64,000 nt of DNA, from NCBI GenBank assembly GCA_950106755.1, contig OX467089.1:870501-934500 (forward strand), read 5' to 3'. This document shows positions 26,371 through 39,966 of this stretch, piece after piece. The DNA is from Climacium dendroides. Taxonomy: Eukaryota; Streptophyta; Bryopsida; Hypnales; Climaciaceae. Positions within the stretch are counted from its first letter, which is position 1, and each line of letters starts with the position of its first letter. The notes under the pieces were generated by a model. It ran no database searches. It was not told the DNA's origin and saw nothing but the letters and a program-made list of their open reading frames with translations. The position numbers were made by a program, and so were the translations under genes.

Positions 26371-27770
26371 ATGAGGTTTCATTTTGTTGGACACTAAAGT
26401 ACAAGGCTATGTTCATGCCCCAATTTCTACCTTCAGGTACGAGGTTATCAAAGTGACCACCAATTGCATTTTTTTTGAATTTGTGACTTTATGAATAATT
26501 GCAACTTGGACAACATGTTTCCCATTTTCTTTTCCCGTGAATTTTATGAGGTTACATTTTGTTGGACACTAAAGTTTAGGGCTAGGTTCATGCCCCAATT
26601 TTTACTTTCAGGTATGAGGTTATCAAAGTGACCACCAATTGCATTTTTTTTGAATTCGTGACTTTATGAATAATTGCAACTTGGACAACATGTTTCCCAT
26701 ATTTTTTTCCCGTGAATTTTATGAGGTTACATTTTGTTGGACACTAAAGTACAGGGCTAGGTTCATGCCCCAATTTTTACTTTCACGTACGCGGTCATTC
26801 AAAGTGACCACCAATTGCATTTTTTTTGAATTCGTGACTTTATGAATAATTGCAACTTAAACAACATGTTTCCCATTTTTTTTTACGTGAATTTTATGAG
26901 GTTACATTTTGTTGGACACTAAAGTACAGGGCTAGGTTCATGCCCCAATTTTTTCTTTCACGTACGCGGTCATTCAAAGTGACCACCAATTGCATTTTTT
27001 TTGAATTCGTGATTTTATGAATAATTGCAACTTGGACAACATATTTCCCATTTTTTTTTACGTGAATTTCATGAGGTTACATTTTGTTAGACACTGAAGT
27101 ACAGGGCTAGGTTCATGCCCCAATTTTTACTTTCACGTACGCGGTCATTCAAAGTGACCACCAATTGCATTTTTTTTGAATTCGTGACTTTATGAATAAT
27201 TGCAACTTGGACAACATGTTTCCTATTTTTTTTTCCCGTGAATTTTATGAGGTTACATTTTGTTGGACACTAAAGTACAGGGCTAGGTTCATGCCCCAAT
27301 TTTTACTTTCAGGTATGAGGTTATCAAAGTGACCACCAATTGCATTTTTTTTGAATTCGTGACTTTATGAATAATTGCAACTTGGACAACATGTTTCCCA
27401 TATTTTTTTCCCGTGAATTTTATGAGGTTACATTTTGTTGGACACTAAAGTACAGGGCTAGGTTCATGCCCCAATTTTTACTTTCACGTACGCGGTCATT
27501 CAAAGTGACCACAAATTGCATTTTTTTTGAATTCGTGACTTTATGAATAATTGCAACTTGGACAACATGTTTCCCATTTTTTTTTACGTGAATTTCATGA
27601 GGTTACATTTTGTTGGACACTGAAGTACAGGGCTAGGTTCATGCCCCAATTTTTACTTTCACGTACGCGGTCATTCAAAGTGACCACCAATTGCATTTTT
27701 TTTGAATTCGTGACTTTATGAATAATTGCAACTTGGACAACATGTTTCCTATTTTTTTTTCCCGTGAATT
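26190..27770 (+). repeat. Long-range duplicate, left copy (partner 34777-36357)
   Basis: Rare variants recur 8587 bp downstream in the same order: TGCAACTTAAAC (26851 and 35438), GTGATTTTATG (about 27009 and 35596), ACATATTTCCC (about 27040 and 35627), ATTTTTTCTTTC, and TTTCATT with ACAAGGCTATG (near 26378 and 34965). Several single-base differences separate the copies, for example GTTAGACAC at 27087 only. This suggests an older copy than the near-perfect tandem units. Confidence 0.78.
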
Positions 27771-30190
27771 TTATGAGGTTACATTTTGTTGGACACTAAA
27801 GTACAGGGCTAGGTTCATGCCCCAATTTTTACTTTCATGTACGCGGTCATTCAAAGTGACCACCAATTGCATTTTTTTTGAATTCGTGACTTTATGAATA
27901 ATTGCAACTTGGACAACATGTTTCCCATTTTTTTTTACGTGAATTTTATGAGGTTACATTTTGTTGGACACTAAAGTACAGGGCTAGGTTCATGCCCCAA
28001 TTTTTACCTTCAGGTACGAGGTTATCAAAGTGACCACCAATTGCATTTTTTTTGAATTCGTGACTTTATGAATAATTGCAACTTGGACAACATGTTTCCC
28101 ATTTTTTTTTCCCGTAAATTTTATGAGGTTACATTTTGTTGGACACTAAAGTACAGGGCTAGGTTCATGCACCAATTTTTACTTTCATGTACGCGGTCAT
28201 TCAAAGTGACCACCAATTGCATTTTTTTTGAATTCGTGACTTTATGAATAATTGCAACTTGGACAACATGTTTCCTATTTTGTTTTTACGTGAATTTTAT
28301 GAGGTTACATTTTGTTGGACACTAAAGTACATGGCTAGGTTCATGCCCCAATTTTTACTTTCAGGTACGAGGTTATCAAAGTGACCACCAATTGCATTTT
28401 TTTTGAATTCGTGACTTTATGAATAATTGCAACTTGGACAACATGTTTCCCATATTTTTTTTTCCGTGAATTTTATGAGGTTACATTTTGTTGGACACTA
28501 AAGTACAGGGCTAGGTTCATGCCCCAATTTTTACTTTCACGTACGCGGTCATTCAAAGTGACCACCAATTGCATTTTTTTTGAATTCGTGACTTTATGAA
28601 TAATTGCAACTTGGACAACATGTTTCCTATTTTTTTTTACGTGAATTTTATGAGGTTACATTTTGTTGGACACTAAAGTACAAGGCTATGTTCATGCCCC
28701 AATTTCTACCTTCAGGTACGAGGTTATCAAAGTGACCACCAATTGCATTTTTTTTGAATTTGTGACTTTATGAATAATTGCAACTTGGACAACATGTTTC
28801 CCATTTTCTTTTCCCGTGAATTTTATGAGGTTACATTTTGTTGGACACTAAAGTTTAGGGCTAGGTTCATGCCCCAATTTTTACTTTCAGGTATGAGGTT
28901 ATCAAAGTGACCACCAATTGCATTTTTTTTGAATTCGTGACTTTATGAATAATTGCAACTTGGACAACATGTTTCCCATATTTTTTTCCCGTGAATTTTA
29001 TGAGGTTACATTTTGTTGGACACTAAAGTACAGGGCTAGGTTCATGCCCCAATTTTTACTTTCACGTACGCGGTAATTCAAAGTGACCACCAATTGCATT
29101 TTTTTTGAATTCGTGACTTTATGAATAATTGCAACTTGGACAACATGTTTCCCATTTTTTTTTACGTGAATTTCATGAGGTTACATTTTGTTGGACTCTG
29201 AAGTACAGGGCTATGTTCATGCCCCAATTTTTACTTTCACGTACGCGGTCATTCAAAGTGACCACCAATTGCATTTTTTTTGAATTCGTGACTTTATGAA
29301 TAATTGCAACTTGGACAACATGTTTCCTATTTTTTTTTCCCGTGAATTTTATGAGGTTACATTTTGTTGGACACTAAAGTACAGGGCTAGGTTCATGCCC
29401 CAATTTTTACTTTCAGGTATGAGGTTATCAAAGTGACCACCAATTGCATTTTTTTTGAATTCGTGACTTTATGAATAATTGCAACTTGGACAACATGTTT
29501 CCCATTTTTTTTTACGTGAATTTTATGAGGTTACATTTTGTTGGACACTAAAGTACAGGGCTAGGTTCATGCCCCAATTTTTACCTTCAGGTACGAGGTT
29601 ATCAAAGTGACCACCAATTGCATTTTTTTTGAATTCGTGACTTTATGAATAATTGCAACTTGGACAACATGTTTCCTATTTTTTTTTCCCGTGAATTTTA
29701 TGAGGTTACATTTTGTTGGACACTAAAGTACAGGGCTAGGTTCATGCCCCAATTTTTACTTTCACGTACGCGGTCATTCAAAGTGACCACCAATTGCATT
29801 TTTTTTGAATTCGTGACTTTATGAATAATTGCAACTTGGACAACATGTTTCCCATTTTTTTTTACGTGAATTTTATGAGGTTACATTTTGTTGGACACTA
29901 AAGTACAGGGCTAGGTTCATGCCCCAATTTTTACCTTCAGGTACGAGGTTATCAAAGTGACCACCAATTGCATTTTTTTTGAATTCGTGACTTTATGAAT
30001 AATTGCAACTTGGACAACATGTTTCCCATTTTTTTTTACGTGAATTTTATGAGGTTACATTTTGTTGGACACTAAAGTACAGGGCTAGGTTCATGCCCCA
30101 ATTTTTACCTTCAGGTACGAGGTTATCAAAGTGACCACCAATTGCATTTTTTTTGAATTCGTGACTTTATGAATAATTGCGACTTGGACA
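27770..30190 (+). repeat. Mosaic satellite stretch between duplicated blocks
   Basis: ACGTG monomers with ACCTTCAGG junctions, CCCGTAAAT monomers, one CCTATTTTGTTTTTACG monomer near 28.27 kb and one CCCATATTTTTTTTTCCG monomer near 28.45 kb follow each other. Similar short orders occur at 22.4-22.8, 24.8-25.0 and 33.7-33.9 kb, but no tandem higher-order unit was traced. A private GGACTCTG change lies near 29194. No gene or insertion is visible. Confidence 0.65.
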
Positions 30191-31590
30191 ACATGTTTCC
30201 TATTTTTTTTTACGTGAATTTTATGAGGTTTCATTTTGTTGGACACTAAAGTACAAGGCTATGTTCATGCCCCAATTTCTACCTTCAGGTACGAGGTTAT
30301 CAAAGTGACCACCAATTGCATTTTTTTTGAATTTGTGACTTTATGAATAATTGCAACTTGGACAACATGTTTCTCATTTTTTTTTCCCGTAAATTTTATG
30401 AGGTTACATTTTGTTGGACACTAAAGTACATGGCTAGGTTCATGCCCCAATTTTTACTTTCACGTACGCGGTCATTCAAAGTGACCACCAATTGCATTTT
30501 TTTTGAATTCGTGACTTTATGAATAATTGCAACTTGGACAACATGTTTCCCATTTTTTTTTACGTGAATTTCATGAGGTTACATTTTGTTGGATACTGAA
30601 GTACAGGGCTAGGTTCATGCCCCAATTTATACTTTCACGTACGCGGTCATTCAAAGTGACCACCAATTGCATTTTTTTTGAATTCGTGACTTTATGAATA
30701 ATTGCAACTTGGACAACATGTTTCCTATTTTTTTTTCCCGTGAATTTTATGAGGTTACATTTTGTTGGACACTAAAGTACAGGGCTAGGTTCATGCCCCA
30801 ATTTTTACTTTCAGGTATGAGGTTATCAAAGTGACCACCAATTGCATTTTTTTTTGAATTCGTGACTTTATGAATAATTGCAACTTGGACAACATGTTTC
30901 CCATTTTTTTTTACGTGAATTTTATGAGGTTACATTTTGTTGGACACTAAAGTACAGGGCTAGGTTCATGCCCCAATTTTTACCTTCAGGTACGAGGTTA
31001 TCAAAGTGACCACCAATTGCATTTTTTTTGAATTCGTGACTTTATGAATAATTGCAACTTGGACAACATGTTTCCCATTTTCTTTTCCCGTGAATTTTAT
31101 GAGGTTACATTTTGTTGGACACTAAAGTTTAGGGCTAGGTTCATGCCCCAATTTTTACTTTCACGTACGCGGTCATTCAAAGTGACCACCAATTGCATTT
31201 TTTTTAATTCGTGACTTTATGAATAATTGCAACTTGGACAACATGTTTCCTATTTTTTTTTACGTGAATTTTATGAGGTTTCATTTTGTTGGACACTAAA
31301 GTACAAGGCTATGTTCATGCCCCAATTTCTACCTTCAGGTACGAGGTTATCAAAGTGACCACCAATTGCATTTTTTTTGAATTTGTGACTTTATGAATAA
31401 TTGCAACTTGGACAACATGTTTCTCATTTTTTTTTCCCGTAAATTTTATGAGGTTACATTTTGTTGGACACTAAAGTACATGGCTAGGTTCATGCCCCAA
31501 TTTTTACTTTCACGTACGCGGTCATTCAAAGTGACCACCAATTGCATTTTTTTTGAATTCGTGACTTTATGAATAATTGCAACTTGGACA
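30190..31590 (+). repeat. 6-monomer repeat (1050 bp), partial
   Basis: TTTCATTTTG with ACAAGGCTATG and ATTTCTACC (TCATTT at 30231 and 31281) and the rare TTTCTCATT tract (TTCTCA at 30371 and 31421) repeat with 1050 bp spacing. The matching part is about 350 bp. A private TTTTGCATT change near 31587 marks the following monomer. Confidence 0.68.
30480..31204 (+). repeat. Long-range duplicate, right copy (partner 23820-24545)
   Basis: This carries the same ordered set of rare variants as the partner 6659 bp upstream, about 38 monomers away. The intervening DNA is not repeated with it as a tandem unit, so a local tandem duplication alone does not explain the pair. Confidence 0.8.
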
Positions 31591-32189
31591 ACATGTTTTG
31601 CATTTTTTTTTACGTGAATTTCATGAGGTTACATTTTGTTGGACACTGAAGTACAGGGCTAGGTTCATGCCCCAATTTTTACTTTCACGTACGCGGTCAT
31701 TCAAAGTGACCACCAATTGCATTTTTTTTGAATTCGTGACTTTATGAATAATTGCAACTTGGACAACATGTTTCCTATTTTTTTTTCCCGTGAATTTTAT
31801 GAGGTTACATTTTGTTGGACACTAAAGTACAGGGCTAGGTTCATGCCCCAATTTTTACTTTCACGTACGCGGTCATTCAAAGTGACCACCAATTGCATAT
31901 TTTTTGAATTCGTGACTTTATGAATAATTGCAACTTGGACAACATGTTTCCCATTTTTTTTTACGTGAATTTTATGAGGTTACATTTTGTTGGACACTAA
32001 AGTACAGGGCTAGGTTCATGCCCCAATTTTTACTTTCACGGACGCGGTCATTCAAAGTGACCACCAATTGCATTTTTATTGAATTCGTGACTTTATGAAT
32101 AATTGCAACTTGGACAACATGTTTACCATTCTTTCTTATGTGAATTTCATGAGGTTACATTTTGTTGGACACTAAAGTACAGGGCTAGG

Positions 32190-34830
32190 TTCATGCCCCA
32201 ATTTTTACTTTCAGGTACGAGGTTATCAAAGTGACCACCAATTGCATTTTTTTTGAATTCGTGACTTTATGAATAATTGCAACTTGGACAACATGTTTCC
32301 CATATTTTTTTTTCCGTGAATTTTATGAGGTTACATTTTGTTGGACACTAAAGTACAGGGCTAGGTTCATGCCCCAATTTTTACTTTCACGTACGCGGTC
32401 ATTCAAAGTGACCACCAATTGCATTTTTTTTGAATTCGTGACTTTATGAATAATTGCAACTTGGACAACATGTTTCCCATTTTTTTTTCCCGTGAATTTC
32501 CTGAGGTTACATTTTGTTGGACACTAAAGTACATGGCTAGGTTCATGCCCCAATTTTTACTTTCAGGTATGAGGTTATCAAAGTGACCACCAATTGCATT
32601 TTTTTTGAATTTGTGACTTTATGAATAATTGCAACTTGGACAACATGTTTCCCATTTTCTTTACCCGTGAATTTTATGAGGTTACATTTTGTTGGACACT
32701 AAAGTTTAGGGCTAGGTTCATGCCCCAATTTTTACTTTCAGGTATGAGGTTATCAAAGTGACCACCAATTGCATTTTTTTTGAATTCGTGACTTTATGAA
32801 TAATTGCAACTTGGACAACATGTTTCCCATATTTTTTTCCCGTGAATTTTATGAGGTTACATTTTGTTGGACACTAAAGTACAGGGCTAGGTTCATGCCC
32901 CAATTTTTACTTTCACGTACGCGGTAATTCAAAGTGACCACCAATTGCATTTTTTTTGAATTCGTGACTTTATGAATAATTGCAACTTGGACAACATGTT
33001 TCCCATTTTTTTTTACGTGAATTTCATGAGGTTACATTTTGTTGGACACTGAAGTACAGGGCTAGGTTCATGCCCCAATTTTTACTTTCACGTACGCGGT
33101 CATTCAAAGTGACCACCAATTGCATTTTTTTCGAATTCGTGACTTTATGAATAATTGCAACTTGGACAACATGTTTCCTATTTTTTTTTCCCGTGAATTT
33201 TATGAGGTTACATTTTGTTGGACACTAAAGTACAGGGCTAGGTTCATGCCCCAATTTTTACTTTCACGGACGCGGTCATTCAAAGTGACCACCAATTGCA
33301 TTTTTTTTTGAATTCGTGACTTTATGAATAATTGCAACTTGGACAACATGTTTCCCATTTTTTTTTCCCGTAAATTTTATGAGGTTACATTTTGTTGGAC
33401 ACTAAAGTACAGGGCTAGGTTCATGCCCCAATTTTTACTTTCACGGACGCGGTCATTCAAAGTGACCACCAATTGCATTTTTTTTGAATTCGTGACTTTA
33501 TGAATAATTGCAACTTGGACAACATGTTTACCATTCTTTCTTATGTGAATTTCATGAGGTTACATTTTGTTGGACACTAAAGTACAGGGCTAGGTTCATG
33601 CCCCAATTTTTACTTTCATGTACGCGGTCATTCAAAGTGACCACCAATTGCATTTTTTTTGAATTCGTGACTTTATGAATAATTGCAACTTGGACAACAT
33701 GTTTCCTATTTTGTTTTTACGTGAATTTTATGAGGTTACATTTTGTTGGACACTAAAGTACATGGCTAGGTTCATGCCCCAATTTTTACTTTCAGGTACG
33801 AGGTTATCAAAGTGACCACCAATTGCATTTTTTTTGAATTCGTGACTTTATGAATAATTGCAACTTGGACAACATGTTTCCCATATTTTTTTTTCCGTGA
33901 ATTTTATGAGGTTACATTTTGTTGGACACTAAAGTACAGGGCTAGGTTCATGCCCCAATTTTTACTTTCACGTACGCGGTCATTCAAAGTGACCACCAAT
34001 TGCATTTTTTTTGAATTCGTGACTTTATGAATAATTGCAACTTGGACAACATGTTTCCCATTTTTTTTTCCCGTGAATTTCCTGAGGTTACATTTTGTTG
34101 GACACTAAAGTACATGGCTAGGTTCATGCCCCAATTTTTACTTTCAGGTATGAGGTTATCAAAGTGACCACCAATTGCATTTTTTTTGAATTTGTGACTT
34201 TATGAATAATTGCAACTTGGACAACATGTTTCCCATTTTCTTTACCCGTGAATTTTATGAGGTTACATTTTGTTGGACACTAAAGTTTAGGGCTAGGTTC
34301 ATGCCCCAATTTTTACTTTCAGGTATGAGGTTATCAAAGTGACCACCAATTGCATTTTTTTTTAATTCGTGACTTTATGAATAATTGCAACTTGGACAAC
34401 ATGTTTCCCATATTTTTTTCCCGTGAATTTTATGAGGTTACATTTTGTTGGACACTAAAGTACAGGGCTAGGTTCATGCCCCAATTTTTACTTTCATGTA
34501 CGCGGTAATTCAAAGTGACCACCAATTGCATTTTTTTTGAATTCGTGACTTTATGAATAATTGCAACTTGGACAACATGTTTCCCATTTTTTTTTACGTG
34601 AATTTCATGAGGTTACATTTTGTTGGACACTGAAGTACAGGGCTAGGTTCATGCCCCAATTTTTACTTTCACGTACGCGGTCATTCAAAGTGACCACCAA
34701 TTGCATTTTTTTCGAATTCGTGACTTTATGAATAATTGCAACTTGGACAACATGTTTCCTATTTTTTTTTCCCGTGAATTTTATGAGGTTACATTTTGTT
34801 GGACACTAAAGTACAGGGCTAGGTTCATGC
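32190..34830 (+). repeat. 9-monomer repeat (1581 bp), 1.07 kb matched in two copies
   Basis: Offset 1581 bp links the CCCATATTTTTTTTTCCG monomer (about 32300 and 33881), TTTCCTGAGG (CTGAGG at 32501 and 34082), TTTTCTTTACCCG (about 32655 and 34236) and TTCGAATTC (TCGAA at 33131 and 34712). The matched blocks are about 32190-33250 and 33771-34831; the roughly 520 bp between them is spacer satellite. The TTTCCTGAGG monomer recurs once more near 37.58 kb. Confidence 0.8.
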
Positions 34831-36357
34831 CCCAATTTTTACTTTCATGTACGCGGTCATTCAAAGTGACCACCAATTGCATTTTCTTTGAATTCGTGAC
34901 TTTATGAATAATTGCAACTTGGACAACATGTTTCCTATTTTTTTTTCCGTGAATTTTATGAGGTTTCATTTTGTTGGACACTAAAGTACAAGGCTATGTT
35001 CATGCCCCAATTTCTACCTTCAGGTACGAGGTTATCAAAGTGACCACCAATTGCATTTTTTTTGAATTTGTGAGTTTATGAATAATTGCAACTTGGACAA
35101 CATGTTTCCCATTTTCTTTTCCCGTGAATTTTATGAGGTTACATTTTGTTGGACACTAAAGTTTAGGGCTAGGTTCATGCCCCAATTTTTACTTTCAGGT
35201 ATGAGGTTATCAAAGTGACCACCAATTGCATTTTCTTGGAATTCGTGACTTTATGAATAATTGCAACTTGGACAACATGTTTCCCATTTTTTTTTCCCGT
35301 GAATTTTATGAGGTTACATTTTGTTGGACACTAAAGTACAGGGCTAGGTTCATGCCCCAATTTTTACTTTCACGTACGCGGTCATTCAAAGTGACCACCA
35401 ATTGCATTTTTTTTGAATTCGTGACTTTATGAATAATTGCAACTTAAACAACATGTTTCCCATTTTTTTTTACGTGAATTTTATGAGGTTACATTTTGTT
35501 GGACACTAAAGTACAGGGCTAGGTTCATGCCCCAATTTTTTCTTTCACGTACGCGGTCATTCAAAGTGACCACCAATTGCATTTTTTTTGAATTCGTGAT
35601 TTTATGAATAATTGCAACTTGGACAACATATTTCCCATTTTTTTTTACGTGAATTTCATGAGGTTACATTTTGTTGGACACTGAAGTACAGGGCTAGGTT
35701 CATGCCCCAATTTTTACTTTCACGTACGCGGTCATTCAAAGTGACCACCAATTGCATTTTTTTTGAATTCGTGACTTTATGAATAATTGCAACTTGGACA
35801 ACATGTTTCCTATTTTTTTTTCCCGTGAATTTTATGAGGTTACATTTTGTTGGACACTAAAGTACATGGCTAGGTTCATGCCCCAATTTTTACTTTCAGG
35901 TATGAGGTTATCAAAGTGACCACCAATTGCATTTTTTTTGAATTCGTGACTTTATGAATAATTGCAACTTGGACAACATGTTTCCCATATTTTTTTCCCG
36001 TGAATTTTATGAGGTTACATTTTGTTGGACACTAAAGTACAGGGCTAGGTTCATTCCCCAATATTTTCTTTCACGTACGCGGTAATTCAAAGTGACCACC
36101 AATTGCATTTTTTTTGAATTCGTGACTTTATGAATAATTGCAACTTGGACAACATATTTCCCATTTTTTTTTACGTGAATTTCATGAGGTTACATTTTGT
36201 TGGACACTGAAGTACAGGGCTAGGTTCATGCCCCAATTTATACTTTCACGTACGCGGTCATTCAAAGTGACCACCAATTGCATTTTTTTTGAATTCGTGA
36301 CTTTATGAATAATTGCAACTTGGACAACATGTTTCCTATTTTTTTTTACCGTGAATT
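34777..36357 (+). repeat. Long-range duplicate, right copy (partner 26190-27770)
   Basis: This matches the upstream segment with offset 8587 bp, about 49 monomers. Differences include TTTTCTTGGAATTC near 35235 and GTTCATTCCCC near 36050. The left part of this copy lies just after the second 1581 bp unit, so two duplication events overlap here. Confidence 0.78.
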
Positions 36358-36495
36358 TTATGAGGTTACATTTTGTTGGACACTAAAGTACAAGGCTAGG
36401 TTCATGCCCCAATTTTTACTTTCAGGTATGAGGTTATCAAAGTGACCACCAATTGCATTTTTTTTGAATTCGTGACTTTATGAATAATTGCAACT

Positions 36496-37206
36496 TGGAC
36501 AACATGTTTCGCATATTTTTTTCCCGTGAATTTTATGAGGTTACATTTTGTTGGACACTAAAGTACAGGGCTAGGTTCATGCCCCAATTTTTTCTTTTAC
36601 GTACGCGGTCATTCAAAGTGACCACCAATTGCATTTTTTTTGAATTCGTGACTTTATGAATAATTGCAACTTGGGCAACATGTTTCCCATTTTTTTTTAC
36701 GTGAATTTTATTAGGTTTCATTTTGTTGGACACTAAAGTACAAGGCTATGTTCATGCCCCAATTTTTACCTTCAGGTACGAGGTTATCAAAGTGACCACC
36801 AATTGCATTTTTTTTGAATTTGTGACTTTATGAATAATTGCAACTTGGACAACATGTTTCCCATTTTTTTTTCCCGTAAATTTTATGAGGTTACATTTTG
36901 TTGGACACTAAAGTACATGGCTAGGTTCATTCCCCAATTTTTACTTTCACGTACGCGGTAATTCAAAGTGACCACCAATTGCATTTTTTTTGAATTCGTG
37001 ACTTTATGAATAATTGCAACTTGGACAACATGTTTCCCATTTTTTTTTACGTGAATTTCATGAGGTTAGATTTTGTTGGACACTGAAGTACAGGGCTAGG
37101 TTCATGCCCCAATTTATACTTTCACGTACGCGGTCATTCAAAGTGACCACCAATTGCATTTTTTTTGAATTCGTGACTTTATGAATAATTGCAACTTGGA
37201 CAACAT
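36496..37206 (+). repeat. Distant copy of the 10.0-10.75 kb segment
   Basis: TTTCGCATAT (10051 and 36507), ATTTTTTCTTTTACG, ATTAGGTTTC, GAATTTGTG and CCCGTAAAT follow in the same order as at 10040-10750, with offset 26456 bp (about 151 monomers). The same order also occurs at about 14.77-15.48 kb. Differences include CTTGGGCAAC near 36674 and ACATGGC for ACAAGGC near 36916. This is the longest-range copy found in the window. Confidence 0.78.
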
Positions 37207-39966
37207 GTTTCCTATTTTTTTTTCCCGTGAATTTTATGAGGTTACATTTTGTTGGACACTAAAGTACATGGCTAGGTTCATGCCCCAATTTTTACTTTCA
37301 GGTACGAGGTTATCAAAGTGACCACCAATTGAATTTTTTTTGAATTCGTGACTTTATGAATAATTGCAACTTGGACAACATGTTTCCCATTTTTTTTTCC
37401 CGTGAATTTTATGAGGTTACATTTTGTTGGACACTAAAGTACAGGGCTAGGTTCATGCCCCAATTTTTACTTTCAGGTACGAGGTTATCAAAGTGACCAC
37501 CAATTGCATTTTTTTTGAATTCGTGACTTTATGAATAATTGCAACTTGGACAACATGTTTCCCATTTTTTTTTCCCGTGAATTTCCTGAGGTTACATTTT
37601 GTTGGACACTAAAGTACATGGCTAGGTTCATGCCCCAATTTTTACTTTCAGGTATGAGGTTATCAAAGTGACCACCAATTGCATTTTTTTTGAATTCGTG
37701 ACTTTATGAATAATTGCAACTTGGACAACATGTTTCCCATTTTTTTTTACGTGAATTTTATTAGGTTTCATTTTGTTGGACACTAAAGTACAAGGCTATG
37801 TTCATGCCCCAATTTTTACCTTCAGGTACGAGGTTATCAAAGTGACCACCAATTGCATTTTTTTTGAATTTGTGACTTTATGAATAATTGCAACTTGGAC
37901 AACATGTTTCCCATTTTTTTTTCCCGTAAATTTTATGAGGTTACATTTTGTTGGACACTAAAGTACAGGGCTAGGTTCATGCCCCAATTTTTACTTTCAG
38001 GTATGAGGTTATCAAAGTGACCACCAATTGCATTTTTTTTGAATTCGTGACTTTATGAATAATTGCAACTTGGACAACATGTTTCCCATATTTTTTTCCC
38101 GTGAATTTTATGAGGTTACATTTTGTTGGACACTAAAGTACAGGGCTAGGTTCATGCCCCAATTTTTACTTTCACGTACGCGGTCATTCAAAGTGACCAC
38201 CAATTGCATTTTTTTTGAATTCGTGACTTTATGAATAATTGCAACTTGGACAACATGTTTCCTATTTTTTTTTCCCGTGAATTTTATGAGGTTACATTTT
38301 GTTGGACACTAAAGTACAGGGCTAGGTTCATGCCCCAATTTATACTTTCAGGTATGAGGTTATCAAAGTGACCACCAATTGCATTTTTTTTGAATTCGTG
38401 ACTTTATGAATAATTGCAACTTGGACAACATGTTTCCCATTTTTTTTTACGTGAATTTTATGAGGTTACATTTTGTTGGACACTAAAGTACAGGGCTATG
38501 TTCATGCCCCAATTTTTACCTTCAGGTATGAGGTTATCAAAGTGACCACCAATTGCATTTTTTTTGAATTCGTGACTTTATGAATAATTGCAACTTGGAC
38601 AACATGTTTCCCATTTTTTTTTCCCGTAAATTTTACGAGGTTACATTTTGTTGGACACTAAAGTACAAGGCTATGTTCATGCCCCAATTTTTACCTTCAG
38701 GTACGAGGTTATCAAAGTGACCACCAATTGCATTTTTTTTGAATTCGTGACTTTATGAATAATTGCAACTTGGACAACATGTTTCCCATTTTTTTTTCCC
38801 GTAAATTTTATGAGGTTAAATTTTGTTGGACACTAAAGTACATGGCTAGGTTCATGCCCCAATTTTTACTTTCACGTACGCGGTCATTCAAAGTGACCAC
38901 CAATTGCATTTTTTTTGAATTCGTGACTTTATGAATAATTGCAACTTGGACAACATGTTTACCATTCTTTCTTATGTGAATTTCATGAGGTTACATTTTG
39001 TTGGACACTAAAGTACATGGCTAGGTTCATGCCCCAATTTTTACTTTCATGTACGCCGTCATTCAAAGTGACCACCAATTGCATTTTTTTTGAATTCGTG
39101 ACTTTATGAATAATTGCAACTTGGACAACATGTTTCCTATTTTGTTTTTACGTGAATTTTATGAGGTTACATTTTGTTGGACACTAAAGTACATGGCTAG
39201 GTTCATGCCCCAATTTTTACTTTCAGGTACGAGGTTATCAAAGTGACCACCAATTGCATTTTTTTTGAATTCGTGACTTTATGAATAATTGCAACTTGGA
39301 CAACATGTTTCCCATTTTTTTTTCCCGTGAATTTTATGAGGTTACATTTTGTTGGACACTAAAGTACAGGGCTAGGTTCATGCCCCAATTTTTACTTTCA
39401 GGTACGAGGTTATCAAAGTGACCACCAATTGCATTTTTTTTGAATTCGTGACTTTATGAATAATTGCAACTTGGACAACATGTTTCCCATTTTTTTTTCC
39501 CGTGAATTTTATGAGGTTACATTTTGTTGGACACTAAAGTACAGGGCTAGGTTCATGCCCCAATTTTTACTTTCAGGTATGAGGTTATCAAAGTGACCAC
39601 CAATTGCATTTTTTTTGAATTCGTGACTTTATGAATAATTGCAACTTGGACAACATGTTTCCCATTTTTTTTTACGTGAATTTTATGAGGTTACATTTTG
39701 TTGGACACTAAAGTACAGGGCTAGGTTCATGCCCCAATTTTTACCTTCAGGTACGAGGTTATCAAAGTGACCACCAATTGCATTTTTTTTGAATTTGTGA
39801 CTTTATGAATAATTGCAACTTGGACAACATGTTTCCCATTTTTTTTTCCCGTAAATTTTATGAGGTTACATTTTGTTGGACACTAAAGTACATGGCTAGG
39901 TTCATGCCCCAATTTTTACTTTCACGTACGCGGTCATTCAAAGTGACCACCAATTGCATTTTTTTT
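37206..39966 (+). repeat. Mosaic satellite stretch before the 8-monomer block
   Basis: Mixed monomers include one CCAATTGAATTT change near 37328, a TTTCCTGAGG copy near 37580, an ATTAGGTTTC copy near 37760, CCCGTAAAT copies with TTTTACGAGG (about 38634) and GGTTAAATT (about 38816), and an interrupted-tract copy near 38961. I found no long tandem unit, and no gene or insertion. Confidence 0.65.

Noticed and set aside
33120..33311. Forward-strand open frames of 63-68 codons (also 34701-34907 and 35226-35432)
   Set aside because: The frame at 33120 starts at TTG, and all three run over the T-tracts, giving phenylalanine-rich translations. They appear only where single-base changes shift the frame and are absent from neighbouring, almost identical monomers.
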